64,000 nucleotides of DNA, taken from NCBI GenBank assembly GCA_018058425.1, contig JAGOZX010000001.1, positions 32,270-96,269 on the forward strand, written 5' to 3'. Positions 19,140-28,246 of this stretch are shown piece by piece; the first letter of the stretch is position 1, and each line of letters opens with the position of its first letter. The notes beneath the pieces are model-generated. The model saw only the letters and a list, made by a program, of their open reading frames with translations, made no database searches and was not told the origin of the DNA. The position numbers and the translations under genes were made by a program. The stretch comes from Sebaldella sp. (GTDB taxonomy: Bacteria; Fusobacteriota; Fusobacteriia; Fusobacteriales; Leptotrichiaceae).

Positions 19140-21752
19140 TTAATTATTCTCCTCTAACTTTTTCTTTAAGTCATTTAATACCCTTAAGGCTTCTAATGGA
19201 GTCAAGTTGTTAACATCCACATTTTCAATATCAAATAAAATTTCTTCATAAAGTTCTTCTTTTTTATTTTGTATCTCTTCTTCAATTAAGTCTATTCCTT
19301 CACCGCTAAAAAGAGATAATTGCTCTACATTTATTGCTTTTTCTGATAATTCTTTTCTCTTTTCAAGTCCTTTAAGTATCTTTTTACTGTTTAATAATAT
19401 CTCTTTTGGAAGTCCTGCTAATCTTGCTACTTCTATTCCATATGACTTGTCTGCTCCGCCTCTTACTATCTTTCTTAAGAAAACTACACTATTAGAACGT
19501 TCTTCCACTTCTATTCTATAGTTCAATATAGTTTCAAATCTTTCTTCTAATTCAGTAAGTTCGTGATAGTGAGTGGCAAAAATTGTTTTTGCTCTTATTT
19601 TATTATGAATATACTCAGTTATTGAGGTTGCTATTGATATTCCGTCAAATGTCGAAGTTCCTCTACCCACTTCATCAAGTATAATAAGACTGTTTTCTGT
19701 TGCACTATTTATTATATTTGAAACTTCACTCATTTCCACCATAAAAGTACTCTGCCCACTTACTATATCATCAGCAGCACCTATTCTTGTAAGAACCTTA
19801 TCCACAATAGACAATTTTGCACTTTTAGCAGGTACATAAGAACCTATTTGAGCTAATATCTGTATAAGTCCAATTTGTTTCATATATGTGGACTTTCCAG
19901 CCATATTGGGCCCAGTTAAAATAATAAAATTCCCATCTCTATTCATATGAACATCATTGGCCACAAAATCTTCTCTACCTATTAATTTTTCCACTACTGG
20001 ATGTCTGCCTTCTTCTATTTCAATGATATAATCATCAATAAATTCTGGACAAACATAGTTATTTTCTATTGCAGTTACTGCAAATGATATTATCATATCT
20101 AAATATGCTAAAATTGCAGACAACTTTACTAAAACATCTTTTCTTCCTTTTATTTCACTAGAAATCTCCTTAAATAGATGATATTCTAACTCTTCTACTT
20201 TTGATTTTGCATTTATTATTTTATCTTCATACTCTTTAAGTTCTCCAGTAATATATCTTTCTGCATTTGAAAGTGTCTGTTTTCTGATGTATTCTTCTGG
20301 AACCAAGTTTAAATTGGAGTTACTAACTTCTAAAAAGTATCCAAAAACTTTATTATATTTTATTTTTAAATTTTTTATTCCAGTTTTTTCTTTTTCTCTT
20401 GCTTCAATTTCTAATAAAAAGTCTTTTCCAGTACTCATTATTTTAAAAATTTCATCTAATTCTTGATTATATCCTCTTTTTATTACATTTCCCTCTCGTA
20501 TAGTGAAAGGAGCATCTTCTTTTATACTTTCATCTATTATTCTGTAACACTCTATTAAAACATTTCTATCTATATCATGAAAAAAGTTTGTTTCTTTTAA
20601 TAAGTCCATTATTTCTAGTGATGACATTATTGATTTTTTTAAAGCTACAAAGTCCTTCCCATTTTCATTTCCTAATACAATCTTACCAGAAAGTCTTTCT
20701 AAATCATATACATCATTTAATTTTTCTTTTATATCTTCCCTCATTAAAATATTATCAATGAAATATTGCAGATCATTTTGCCTTTGCTTTATCTCATCTA
20801 TATTTAAAAGAGGATTATTTATAATCTTTTTCAAAAACCTTGTTCCCATTGAAGTTTTACATTTATCTAAAACCCATAGTAAAGTTCCATAACTGGAATT
20901 CTCTCTTTGATTTTTAGTTAATTCTAAATTTCTTCTTGTTGTAGAATTTATTTCAGCAAAATTTGTTATATTGATATATTCTATTTTTTCCACAGGAAGC
21001 TCGCCGTCTACCTGCATAGATAAAGCATAATCTAAAATCATTGCTGCTGCGTGTATAATAGGTTTCATTTCAGCTATACCAAAGCTTTCTAATGATACAA
21101 CCTTAAAATAATCCAGTAAAAAATTCTCTGGATCTCTTAATTTATTAACTAAAGTGACCTTAGAATCTGTTTTTTTACTATACTCTTCAAATTTATCTTT
21201 AAAAGTTTCATAAAAACTAAATTCTATCAAAACTTCTTTTGGTTCTATTTTATATAATTCATTAAAAATTTTTGAAAAGTCAGTATCTTCTTCTAATTGA
21301 AGAACCTTAAATTCTCCAGTTGTTATATCTAAATACGAAATTCCTATTTTATTTTCTAATGGCTTTATTGCTAATAAATAATTATTACTTGTAGCATCTA
21401 GAGAATCTACATCTATTACAGTTCCTGGAGTTACTACTCTGACTACTTCTCGTTTTACTATTCCTTTACTACTCTTTGGATCCTCCACCTGCTCACATAT
21501 TGCTACTTTATAGCCCTTATTGACTAACTTAGTTATATATCCAGCTGCTGAATGATATGGAATACCTGCTAAAGGTACATCCATTCCTTTTTCTTTATTT
21601 CTTGAAGTTAATGTTATACCTAATTCTTTTGATGCTACCTCTGCATCTTTAAAAAACATCTCATAGAAATCCCCTAATCTAAAAAATAAAATAGAGTCTT
21701 GATGATTTTCTTTTATTTCTTTATATTGTTTCATTAATGGCGTTTCTGACAT
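19140..21752 (-). CDS. mutS: DNA mismatch-repair protein MutS
   Basis: This 870-aa mismatch-binding ATPase is full length. The N-terminal mismatch clamp has GDFYEMFFKDA (about 27-37, the Phe-Tyr-Glu reading head). The core and lever domains follow, then the ATPase with Walker A GPNMAGKST, Walker B LIILDEVGRGTSTFDG and FATHYHELTEL. No mutL is seen nearby. It is the first gene of the superoperon and abuts the LptC/A-like gene with no gap. Confidence 0.97.
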   Translation of the reverse strand: MSETPLMKQYKEIKENHQDSILFFRLGDFYEMFFKDAEVASKELGITLTSRNKEKGMDVPLAGIPYHSAAGYITKLVNKGYKVAICEQVEDPKSSKGIVKREVVRVVTPGTVIDVDSLDATSNNYLLAIKPLENKIGISYLDITTGEFKVLQLEEDTDFSKIFNELYKIEPKEVLIEFSFYETFKDKFEEYSKKTDSKVTLVNKLRDPENFLLDYFKVVSLESFGIAEMKPIIHAAAMILDYALSMQVDGELPVEKIEYINITNFAEINSTTRRNLELTKNQRENSSYGTLLWVLDKCKTSMGTRFLKKIINNPLLNIDEIKQRQNDLQYFIDNILMREDIKEKLNDVYDLERLSGKIVLGNENGKDFVALKKSIMSSLEIMDLLKETNFFHDIDRNVLIECYRIIDESIKEDAPFTIREGNVIKRGYNQELDEIFKIMSTGKDFLLEIEAREKEKTGIKNLKIKYNKVFGYFLEVSNSNLNLVPEEYIRKQTLSNAERYITGELKEYEDKIINAKSKVEELEYHLFKEISSEIKGRKDVLVKLSAILAYLDMIISFAVTAIENNYVCPEFIDDYIIEIEEGRHPVVEKLIGREDFVANDVHMNRDGNFIILTGPNMAGKSTYMKQIGLIQILAQIGSYVPAKSAKLSIVDKVLTRIGAADDIVSGQSTFMVEMSEVSNIINSATENSLIILDEVGRGTSTFDGISIATSITEYIHNKIRAKTIFATHYHELTELEERFETILNYRIEVEERSNSVVFLRKIVRGGADKSYGIEVARLAGLPKEILLNSKKILKGLEKRKELSEKAINVEQLSLFSGEGIDLIEEEIQNKKEELYEEILFDIENVDVNNLTPLEALRVLNDLKKKLEENN

Positions 21753-21812
21753 TTTTTTACCCCTCTTTATTCATTTTCAAATACATGTTTTTCTATATTT
21801 TTTTATCAAAAA

Positions 21813-21841
21813 ATTATATCATAAATTTATCTATTTTACAA
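21813..21841 (-). promoter_or_regulatory. Promoter of the mutS-led superoperon
   Basis: The minus strand reads TTGTAA (21836-21841), a 17-bp spacer, then TATAAT (21813-21818) with an upstream TG two bases before it (extended -10). It lies 60 nt ahead of mutS. Confidence 0.75.
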
Positions 21842-21968
21842 TAAAACTCTGCATTATGATTTACTTTTTACCAAAAGAAACTACTAAAATTTGTAACCAA
21901 CTTTTCTAATGATTATAAGCCAGTCTCCACTTATTCAAAATGTTATTTTTAGTTTTTAAAATTAATTC

Positions 21969-21997
21969 TTGATAAATTACATAAAAAAAGTTAGAAT
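21969..21997 (+). promoter_or_regulatory. Promoter of the TetR-type gene
   Basis: TTGATA (21969-21974) and TAGAAT (21992-21997) are separated by 17 bp. The predicted start of transcription is about 35 nt ahead of the ATG at 22041. Confidence 0.6.
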
Positions 21998-22040
21998 TAG
22001 GATGTATAAAAATATACTTAAATAATAAAAAGGAGATAAA

Positions 22041-22610
22041 ATGTCTAAAAGAGAAGATATTTTAAATATTTCAGAAACACTCTTTGCAGTCAAAGGTTTT
22101 AATAGTGTCACAACTAAAAGAATCGCTGAAGAATCAGGATGCAGCGAACTGACAATTTTCAGAATATTTAAAACAAAAGAAAAATTATTGGAAGAAACTA
22201 TTGAGAGAATTATGGGTAGAATGCCTGCATTTTTTCAGCAAGTTGATGATAGTTTTTCAGATGATATGGAAGATTCTATAAGAAAGGTAATAGCCCTTTA
22301 TCTAACTATGCTATTTAATAATTCTACGTTATTTAAAATTCAACTGAAATTATCAGAAGAAACTGGAAACAATCATTTTATAATTACTAGTAGAGTTTAT
22401 GAACTATTAATTAGAAAATTTTCAGTTTTATTTGAAAAATATAAACTTGAATATCCATGTGAAAAATTTGTTAATTTATTGGTCACTTCTGTCTATGGGA
22501 ATTATGTATTTTTCACTCTAGATGATGTAAATGCACCAAAATATAGAATAGATGTGCTTATTGATGACATCTCTTTACTAATAATTTCTTTTTTCAATAA
22601 TATTAAATAA
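22041..22610 (+). CDS. TetR-family transcriptional regulator
   Basis: This 189-aa protein has the TetR N-terminal helix-turn-helix, with FNSVTTKRIAEESGCSELTI (about 20-39) followed by FRIFKTKEKLLEET. The C-terminal ligand domain is not assignable. An AAGGAG site precedes the ATG. It diverges from mutS and lies convergent to ohyA, with fabV further on. Control of the fatty-acid genes next door is therefore a reasonable guess, but no operator palindrome shared by their promoters was found. Confidence 0.88.
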   Translation: MSKREDILNISETLFAVKGFNSVTTKRIAEESGCSELTIFRIFKTKEKLLEETIERIMGRMPAFFQQVDDSFSDDMEDSIRKVIALYLTMLFNNSTLFKIQLKLSEETGNNHFIITSRVYELLIRKFSVLFEKYKLEYPCEKFVNLLVTSVYGNYVFFTLDDVNAPKYRIDVLIDDISLLIISFFNNIK

Positions 22611-22621
22611 TAATATACCAT

Positions 22622-22653
22622 AAAATTAGAGATTTTTTTTCGTCTCTAATTTT
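22622..22653 (+). terminator. Hairpin terminator after the TetR gene
   Basis: An 11-bp perfect stem (AAAATTAGAGA with TCTCTAATTTT) lies just after the stop. The U-run is short. Confidence 0.55.
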
Positions 22654-23005
22654 GTCTTACCTTTCCCTGTTTCTATGGAAAACTATGGTTTTATATTTGA
22701 CTTTCGAGATTTTTTATAAATTTAAAATTTATTATTATTCACAAAATTTTCATAGATACCATACTTTCATTTCCCTTGATAACTTATCAATAATTTAGAT
22801 TTCCATAAAATTATTTTTTATAAACTTTTATATAACTGCTTTTTAAAAATAAATAGATCCTAGAACTTATCATTCCAAATTATATTACATAAGGAAATCT
22901 AAAATTATCTAGGATCTTAGTATTATTAATAAAATTTAAAAACTAAATAATAGCTTTTCTTACTTTCTCAAATTCTTATTTCTATATCAAGATCACTTTA
23001 GTTGA
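22654..23005. other. Spacer with interlocked inverted repeats
   Basis: No ORF was found here. Two inverted repeats cross each other: TTTAGATTTCC (22794-22804) pairs with GGAAATCTAAA (22893-22903), and AGATCCTAGA (22855-22864) pairs with TCTAGGATCT (22908-22917). The A-B-A'-B' order is a pseudoknot topology, in the 3' flank of ohyA. Confidence 0.45.
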
Positions 23006-24772
23006 TTAAATAATATTATATTCTTTCAATAAATCTTCCATAACTGTATTTGATATTGTTTTCAATCCTTGCTTTTCTACTAATTTTAGTAGAAATGGGA
23101 CTTTGACATCTATAAGCTTTTTACCGTCTAACATTTTAGAAGTAGCATCCAATAATACTCTAATATCATAACATGAACCAAACACTTCTGGTACTCCTCG
23201 ATCTACATTAAGCAAAGTATAGACTGCTTCCATTGCTGTTCTGGCAGAATATTCAATTGTAAATACTGTATCTCTCACTGTATTTGAAAACTGCCCAATA
23301 AATGCAAAATTTGTACATCCATCTGGTACCACATTAGGTCTGTCTCCTTTAGTCCTTGGCATAAAAAATGCGGTAACATAAGGCATCATACACGGAATAC
23401 AATTTGCTGACTTCGTTGCTAATTCAAGAATTTCAGATTCTGGAACACCCATATGATACAGCCATTCCTGCGTTATCTCAATTCCGGTACATTCTTTCAT
23501 AGGTTTTTTTATATAATTTCCTGGAATATCACCAAAAAGACCATATAACCAAACTACAAGCTGATCCTTTGGCTGTTCTTTAAAATGAGGCTGTCGATTT
23601 AGTGTATAACTCATAAGCCAGTTTGAATCTTTTACTGTTATAATCCCACCTGTTACGACTTTTCCACTAAATGGGTCACGTTTACAAATTTTTTCAATAT
23701 ATGAAGGTATCTTATTATCTAAAGTTGTTATTGTTGCTGATTCCCAGTTAGTTGCCTTTGTATTAGTAAAAAACTTATCAGGATTTCCAAAAGACTGGTC
23801 TTGTACTGCAATATTTCTCCATAATTCCTGTGAAGGACCATTAGAGTCTTTTAATTCTGGGGCGTGTTCATTATCTCCTAGAGAAGAATTTTCAGTACAG
23901 CTTCCATTTGTAACAAAAACTAAGTTATCCTCACTTAAATTAATAGTTTCTTCTTTCCCATCATGTAAACAAAGAATTTTTTTTGCAATTTTCTTTTCAT
24001 TTGTGATATCAAAAATAACATTTGTAACCTTTATATTATATTGAAAATCCACATTATTTGTTTCTAAATATTTTATCATTGGTAAAATTAAAGATTCATA
24101 TTGATTATATTTTGTAAATTTTAAGGCAGAAAAGTCTGGCAGCCCTCCAATATGATGAATAAATCGTTGAATATAAAGTTTCATTTCTAATGCACTATGC
24201 CATTCTTCGAAAGCAAACATTGTTCTCCAATAAAGCCAAAAGTTTGATGAGAAAAATTCATCAGTCAGTACATCAGAAAGCTTCTTATCATATAAACTTT
24301 CATCACGGCTCATAAATAATTTCATGATTTCCATTGCAGCTGCATCACTAAGTCCAAATTTACCATTAGTATGCGCATCTTCACCTCTATTAGCAGTAAC
24401 CCTCATTAAAGAAAAGTTTGGGTCTTCTTTATTCAGCCAATAGAACTCGTCTAAGACAGAAGCTCCTTCTGTTTCCAGTGAAGGAATAGAACGAAATAAA
24501 TCCCATAAACACTCATAATGATTTTCCATTTCTCTACCACCACGAATAATAAAACCTTTGTTACCATGAATTCCATCACAAGCTCCTCCTGCAATATCAG
24601 ATTCTTCAAGAATGTGAATATTCTTACCTTCCATCTGACCATCTCGTATTAAAAAACATGCTGCTGCTAAAGATGCTAATCCAGCTCCTACTAAATATGC
24701 TGACTTTTTTTCCACACCTATTGGTTTTTTAGGTCTTGCAAATGCTTCATAGTTTCCATTACTATAATACAT
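23006..24772 (-). CDS. ohyA: Oleate hydratase (myosin-cross-reactive antigen family)
   Basis: This 588-aa FAD enzyme adds water to the cis-9 double bond of unsaturated fatty acids to give 10-hydroxy acids. It shows the dinucleotide-binding start [20 protein letters not shown] (26-45), then [16 protein letters not shown] and [20 protein letters not shown], which holds the catalytic Glu of the family. The C-terminal [19 protein letters not shown] is also conserved. Length fits the bacterial family. It has its own promoter and an AGGAGG site. The usual role is detoxification of host unsaturated fatty acids, which fits an animal-associated bacterium. Confidence 0.95.
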   Translation of the reverse strand: MYYSNGNYEAFARPKKPIGVEKKSAYLVGAGLASLAAACFLIRDGQMEGKNIHILEESDIAGGACDGIHGNKGFIIRGGREMENHYECLWDLFRSIPSLETEGASVLDEFYWLNKEDPNFSLMRVTANRGEDAHTNGKFGLSDAAAMEIMKLFMSRDESLYDKKLSDVLTDEFFSSNFWLYWRTMFAFEEWHSALEMKLYIQRFIHHIGGLPDFSALKFTKYNQYESLILPMIKYLETNNVDFQYNIKVTNVIFDITNEKKIAKKILCLHDGKEETINLSEDNLVFVTNGSCTENSSLGDNEHAPELKDSNGPSQELWRNIAVQDQSFGNPDKFFTNTKATNWESATITTLDNKIPSYIEKICKRDPFSGKVVTGGIITVKDSNWLMSYTLNRQPHFKEQPKDQLVVWLYGLFGDIPGNYIKKPMKECTGIEITQEWLYHMGVPESEILELATKSANCIPCMMPYVTAFFMPRTKGDRPNVVPDGCTNFAFIGQFSNTVRDTVFTIEYSARTAMEAVYTLLNVDRGVPEVFGSCYDIRVLLDATSKMLDGKKLIDVKVPFLLKLVEKQGLKTISNTVMEDLLKEYNII

Positions 24773-24804
24773 GATCTACCTCCTAAATTAATAGTCTTAA
24801 TAAA

Positions 24805-24833
24805 ATAATATCACTTCTCATTTGCATTTGCAA
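24805..24833 (-). promoter_or_regulatory. Promoter of ohyA
   Basis: The minus strand has TTGCAA (24828-24833), a 17-bp spacer and TATTAT (24805-24810) with an extended -10 TG. A TGCAAATGCAAATG tandem overlaps the spacer and might be a regulator site. Confidence 0.6.
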
Positions 24834-25179
24834 TCTAAAATAACTTGAAGGTATTGCACATTTTTTTATAGTTTATTAATTGAGTTTTTCAATTATTCTC
24901 CCCAAATATTTACTTTTATTTTAAAGTTAATTTTTCACACTCTTAGAAACCGCATTTCAAAGATTTTTTTATCTTTCCAATTAAAAATATCTCTCTTCCA
25001 ATAAATTAACTCCAAAATTCTAATTAATCGAGATCTAAAAAATTGTTTTTCTTACCTTAAAATATTTTTTTAAAATTATATCTATCTTACTTCATAGTAC
25101 TCTATTTCAAAAATTTAAAATAAAAAACTTTCTAATAAGAAAATATATACTCATTTTTAATAATTTTAACTTATTCTGC
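24834..25179. other. Spacer between divergent ohyA and fabV
   Basis: This is AT-rich sequence with no ORF, repeat or structured element that I can support beyond the two flanking promoters. Confidence 0.4.
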
Positions 25180-25208
25180 TTGTAAAATTTGTTCTAATAT
25201 TGTATACT
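25180..25208 (+). promoter_or_regulatory. Promoter of fabV
   Basis: TTGTAA (25180-25185) is separated by 17 bp from TATACT (25203-25208). Transcription would begin about 25 nt before the ATG. Confidence 0.6.
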
Positions 25209-25239
25209 TTATAGGTAATTAAAGTTTTAGGAGGTAAGA

Positions 25240-26433
25240 ATGGTTATCAAGCCAAAATTGAAGGGAAGTCTTGCACTTTCTGCACACCCAGTTGGATGTA
25301 AAGAATTCGTTAAAAGACAAATAGATTATGTAAAAAAGTCAGATAAATATACAGGACCTAAAAAAGTTTTAATAATTGGATCTTCTTCAGGTTACGGCCT
25401 TGCAAGTAGAATTTCTTTAGCTTTTGGAGCAGGTGCTGATACTATTGGTGTCGCATTTGAAAAAGGAGTAGAAGGAAAAAGAATTGGAACTGCTGGTTGG
25501 TGGGATACAGTTGCTTTTACAGAAGAAGCAAAAAAAGAAGGCGTAATTGCTAAAAATTTTATGGGTGATGCTTTTTCTGATGAAATGAAGGAAGCAGTTA
25601 TCAAGTATATAAAAGAAGAGTTCGGTGGAAAGATAGATCTACTTATATACAGTTTAGCAAGTGGTGTAAGAACTGACCCGAAAACTGGGATAACATATAG
25701 ATCAGCACTAAAATCTACTACTAACGAAATAGAAGGCCCTACTATAAATTTAGAAAAAGAAACTATTGAAGTTGGAAAAATGGAAGTTGCTACTAAAGAA
25801 GAATTAGAAAGTACAGTAAAAGTAATGGGTGGAGAAGATTGGAAACTTTGGATAAATGGTTTAGACGAAGCTGGTGTTTTAGATAATGGTTTCAAAACTG
25901 TTGCATATTCATATTTAGGACCTAAAGTTACTTATGGTATCTATAAAGAAGGAACAATTGGAGCTGCTAAAAGAGATTTAGAACAAACTTCAAATGATTT
26001 AAATGATTTTCTTAAAAATAAATATAATGGTGAAGCTTATGTATCATTAAGTAAGGCTCTTATGACTAGAGCAAGTGCCGTTATACCGGTATTTCCGTTA
26101 TACGCAGCATTACTTTATAAAATCATGAAAGAAAAAGGTATCCACGAAGGAACTATTGAACAAAAACATAGACTTCTGAAAGATATGGTTTATGGTGATA
26201 ATAAAGAACTTGATTCACAAAGGAGACTTAGACCAGATAATTGGGAAATGAGAGAAGATGTTCAAAAAGAAGTAGAGGATTTATGGGATAAAGTAACTCC
26301 AGAAAACTTCAAAGAACTTACTGATTATGCAGGTGCTAGAGAAGAATTTATGAATTTAAATGGGTTTGATTTTGATAATATAAACTATGATGAGGATTTA
26401 GACTTAGAAGAATTAGCAAAAAAAGAGATTTAA
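25240..26433 (+). CDS. fabV: Trans-2-enoyl-ACP/CoA reductase FabV
   Basis: This 397-aa single-domain reductase of the FabV/Ter family catalyses the last step of each fatty-acid elongation round, or butyryl-CoA formation. Evidence includes the NAD-binding start VLIIGSSSGYGLASRISLAF (about 45-64), GTAGWWDTVAFTEEAK, and the family Tyr-X8-Lys catalytic pair in IYKEGTIGAAK. FabV enzymes are naturally insensitive to triclosan. Standard length and an AGGAGG site support the start. It stands alone, between ohyA and hflX. Confidence 0.95.
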   Translation: MVIKPKLKGSLALSAHPVGCKEFVKRQIDYVKKSDKYTGPKKVLIIGSSSGYGLASRISLAFGAGADTIGVAFEKGVEGKRIGTAGWWDTVAFTEEAKKEGVIAKNFMGDAFSDEMKEAVIKYIKEEFGGKIDLLIYSLASGVRTDPKTGITYRSALKSTTNEIEGPTINLEKETIEVGKMEVATKEELESTVKVMGGEDWKLWINGLDEAGVLDNGFKTVAYSYLGPKVTYGIYKEGTIGAAKRDLEQTSNDLNDFLKNKYNGEAYVSLSKALMTRASAVIPVFPLYAALLYKIMKEKGIHEGTIEQKHRLLKDMVYGDNKELDSQRRLRPDNWEMREDVQKEVEDLWDKVTPENFKELTDYAGAREEFMNLNGFDFDNINYDEDLDLEELAKKEI

Positions 26434-26448
26434 CTATAGAAGATAATG

Positions 26449-26474
26449 AGAGAATGTAAAAATTCTCTTTTTTT
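26449..26474 (+). terminator. Intrinsic terminator of fabV
   Basis: An AGAGAAT/ATTCTCT stem is followed by a long T-run, 15 nt after the fabV stop. Confidence 0.8.
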
Positions 26475-26517
26475 ATTGTTCACTATATATTAAAATAATA
26501 AAGTAAATAATTTGAAT

Positions 26518-26546
26518 TTGATTTTAAAAATCTCTTATGTTATAAT
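26518..26546 (+). promoter_or_regulatory. Promoter of the hflX leader
   Basis: TTGATT (26518-26523), a 17-bp spacer, then TATAAT (26541-26546) with an extended -10 TG at 26538-26539. This near-consensus promoter starts about 375 nt ahead of hflX, so the mRNA carries a long leader. Confidence 0.75.
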
Positions 26547-26580
26547 AATTTATATTATTAAGAATGGAGGATGTTCACTG

Positions 26581-26616
26581 ATGATTTTTATTAGATTGAG
26601 ATTTCAGAATGTATAA
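26581..26616 (+). CDS. Leader peptide MIFIRLRFQNV ahead of hflX
   Basis: This 11-codon ORF has a GGAGG site at 26566-26570 and lies about 28 nt after the predicted transcription start. The peptide contains Arg-Leu-Arg-Phe at residues 5-8. From established knowledge, Arg/Lys-X-Arg/Lys motifs stall macrolide-bound ribosomes, and the ErmD leader peptide stalls at an RLRF sequence. The ORF is followed by a small hairpin (CTCTG 26636-26640 with CAGAG 26649-26653), then a terminator. I read it as the sensor of a drug-responsive attenuator. Function is inferred; the ORF is too short for statistical support on its own. Confidence 0.65.
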   Translation: MIFIRLRFQNV

Positions 26617-26740
26617 CCAATTGAATATGCAAGAACTCTGTTTATGTGCAGAGAATGGGATTAGTCTATCTAGTATTTAAGTGAATAACTTTACATCAAA
26701 TTTTATTATTAAAATATTTAATTTAATTTTTTATAGAGAA

Positions 26741-26765
26741 AAGATAGTTAGTAACTATCTTTTTT
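26741..26765 (+). terminator. Attenuator terminator in the hflX leader
   Basis: A 9-bp perfect stem (AAGATAGTT with AACTATCTT, 3-nt loop) is followed by T5, with no stop codon of a full-size gene in front of it. It sits between the leader peptide and hflX. CTATCT at 26666-26671 could pair with the AGATAG of its 5' arm (26742-26747) as an antiterminator. Confidence 0.7.
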
Positions 26766-26927
26766 ATTATTATATATAAATCACAGACATCTATATCAGT
26801 CTCTATGATTTTAAATTTCATATAATATTACTTAAATGTAAGAACTTTACACCATTTTGTTTTATGCACAAAAACTATGTTTCTTGTACACTTAACAGCT
26901 TATGGAAATTTAAAGGAGGAAAATTAT

Positions 26928-28187
26928 ATGACAAGAAAGGCAATTATAGTAGGAGTTAATTCTAATCATCATAAAAACTTTGATTATATGATGGATGAAT
27001 TACAAAACTTAGCTGAGGCAGATAATATTGAAGTAATAGAGAGAATGACACAGGGCTTAGCAAAAATTCACTCTGGCCACTATATTGGAAAAGGAAAAAT
27101 AACAGAGTTAAAAGAGGCTGCTGATGAAAAAGAGGCAGATGTAATTATTTTTAATGATGAATTGTCTCCTTACCAAATTAGAAATTTAGAAAACTTATTA
27201 GAGTATGAAGTTATTGATAGAACTATGCTCATTTTAGACATTTTTGCTAAAAGAGCTAAAACTAAAGAAGCTCAGTTACAAGTAGAAACTGCAAGGCTTC
27301 AATACGAGCTTCCAAGAGTCAGAGGTGGTCAAGAAGAAAATTTAGACCAGCAAGGCGGAGGTTCTGGTACTACAAATAGAGGATCTGGTGAAGGAAAATT
27401 AGAAATTAATTTAAGAACCATCAGACATAGAATACAGCTTCTAAATAAAGAATTAGAAAAAATAGTAAAAGAAAGAGCATTACAACGTAAGAAACGTAAA
27501 AAGAAAGGAATTCCTGTTGTTTCCCTTGTAGGATATACAAATGCTGGAAAATCTACAATAATGAATAATTTTGTTTCTAAATTTAATGAGTCTGAAAATA
27601 AAGATGTTTTTGAAAAAGACATGCTTTTTGCTACACTAGAAACGAGTGTTCGTAATATCACTCTTCCAGATAATAAAGAATTTTTATTAACAGATACGGT
27701 TGGTTTTGTTAGTAATTTACCACATAACCTAATAAAAGCATTTCGTTCTACTTTAGAAGAAGTTTGTGAGGCTGATTTACTTATCCATGTAGTAGACAGT
27801 TCTAGTGAGCATTTGGACGAAATGATAAAGACTACAAATGAAACACTTAAAGAAATAGGTGTCAAAGATATACCTGTTATCTATGCTTATAATAAAATTG
27901 ATTTATTAAATACTGAAATTCCTGAACAAAGTGAAAATATATTACATATTTCAGCAAAAAATGATATTGGAATGGATTTATTATTGGAAAAAATAAATGA
28001 TCATATATTCAAAGATTATATAAAAACAGCGTTTTTAATTCCTTATGACAAGGGAGAAATCATCTCTTACTTTAATGAAAGCACTAATGTTCTAGATATT
28101 TCATACGAGGAAAATGGCACAAAAATAACTGTTGAATGTCATCAAAATGACTTTAACAGATATAAAATCTATGCTGTTGAAATTTAG
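26928..28187 (+). CDS. hflX: GTPase HflX (ribosome-splitting factor)
   Basis: This 419-aa protein has the HflX N-terminal domain (about 1-185), including GQEENLDQQGGGSGT with the Gly-rich loop of the family. The GTPase domain follows, with G1 GYTNAGKST, G3 DTVGF and G4 NKID, then a short C-terminal domain. HflX splits stalled or stressed ribosomes, and some homologues (HflXr in Listeria) give macrolide and lincosamide resistance. I chose the ATG at 26928 because AAAGGAGG sits just before it; an in-frame ATG at 26877 lacks a ribosome site. Its own leader with attenuator precedes it. Confidence 0.95.
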   Translation: MTRKAIIVGVNSNHHKNFDYMMDELQNLAEADNIEVIERMTQGLAKIHSGHYIGKGKITELKEAADEKEADVIIFNDELSPYQIRNLENLLEYEVIDRTMLILDIFAKRAKTKEAQLQVETARLQYELPRVRGGQEENLDQQGGGSGTTNRGSGEGKLEINLRTIRHRIQLLNKELEKIVKERALQRKKRKKKGIPVVSLVGYTNAGKSTIMNNFVSKFNESENKDVFEKDMLFATLETSVRNITLPDNKEFLLTDTVGFVSNLPHNLIKAFRSTLEEVCEADLLIHVVDSSSEHLDEMIKTTNETLKEIGVKDIPVIYAYNKIDLLNTEIPEQSENILHISAKNDIGMDLLLEKINDHIFKDYIKTAFLIPYDKGEIISYFNESTNVLDISYEENGTKITVECHQNDFNRYKIYAVEI

Positions 28188-28200
28188 AAAATTTGACATA

Positions 28201-28240
28201 AAAAAATCCCCTCTTTTTTTATAAAGAAAGGGGATTTTTA
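28201..28240. terminator. Bidirectional terminator between hflX and the next gene
   Basis: AAAAATCCCC and GGGGATTTTT flank a loop, with A- and T-runs on both sides. The hairpin serves the convergent hflX and the 127-aa membrane-protein gene. Confidence 0.85.
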
Positions 28241-28246
28241 TATTTA

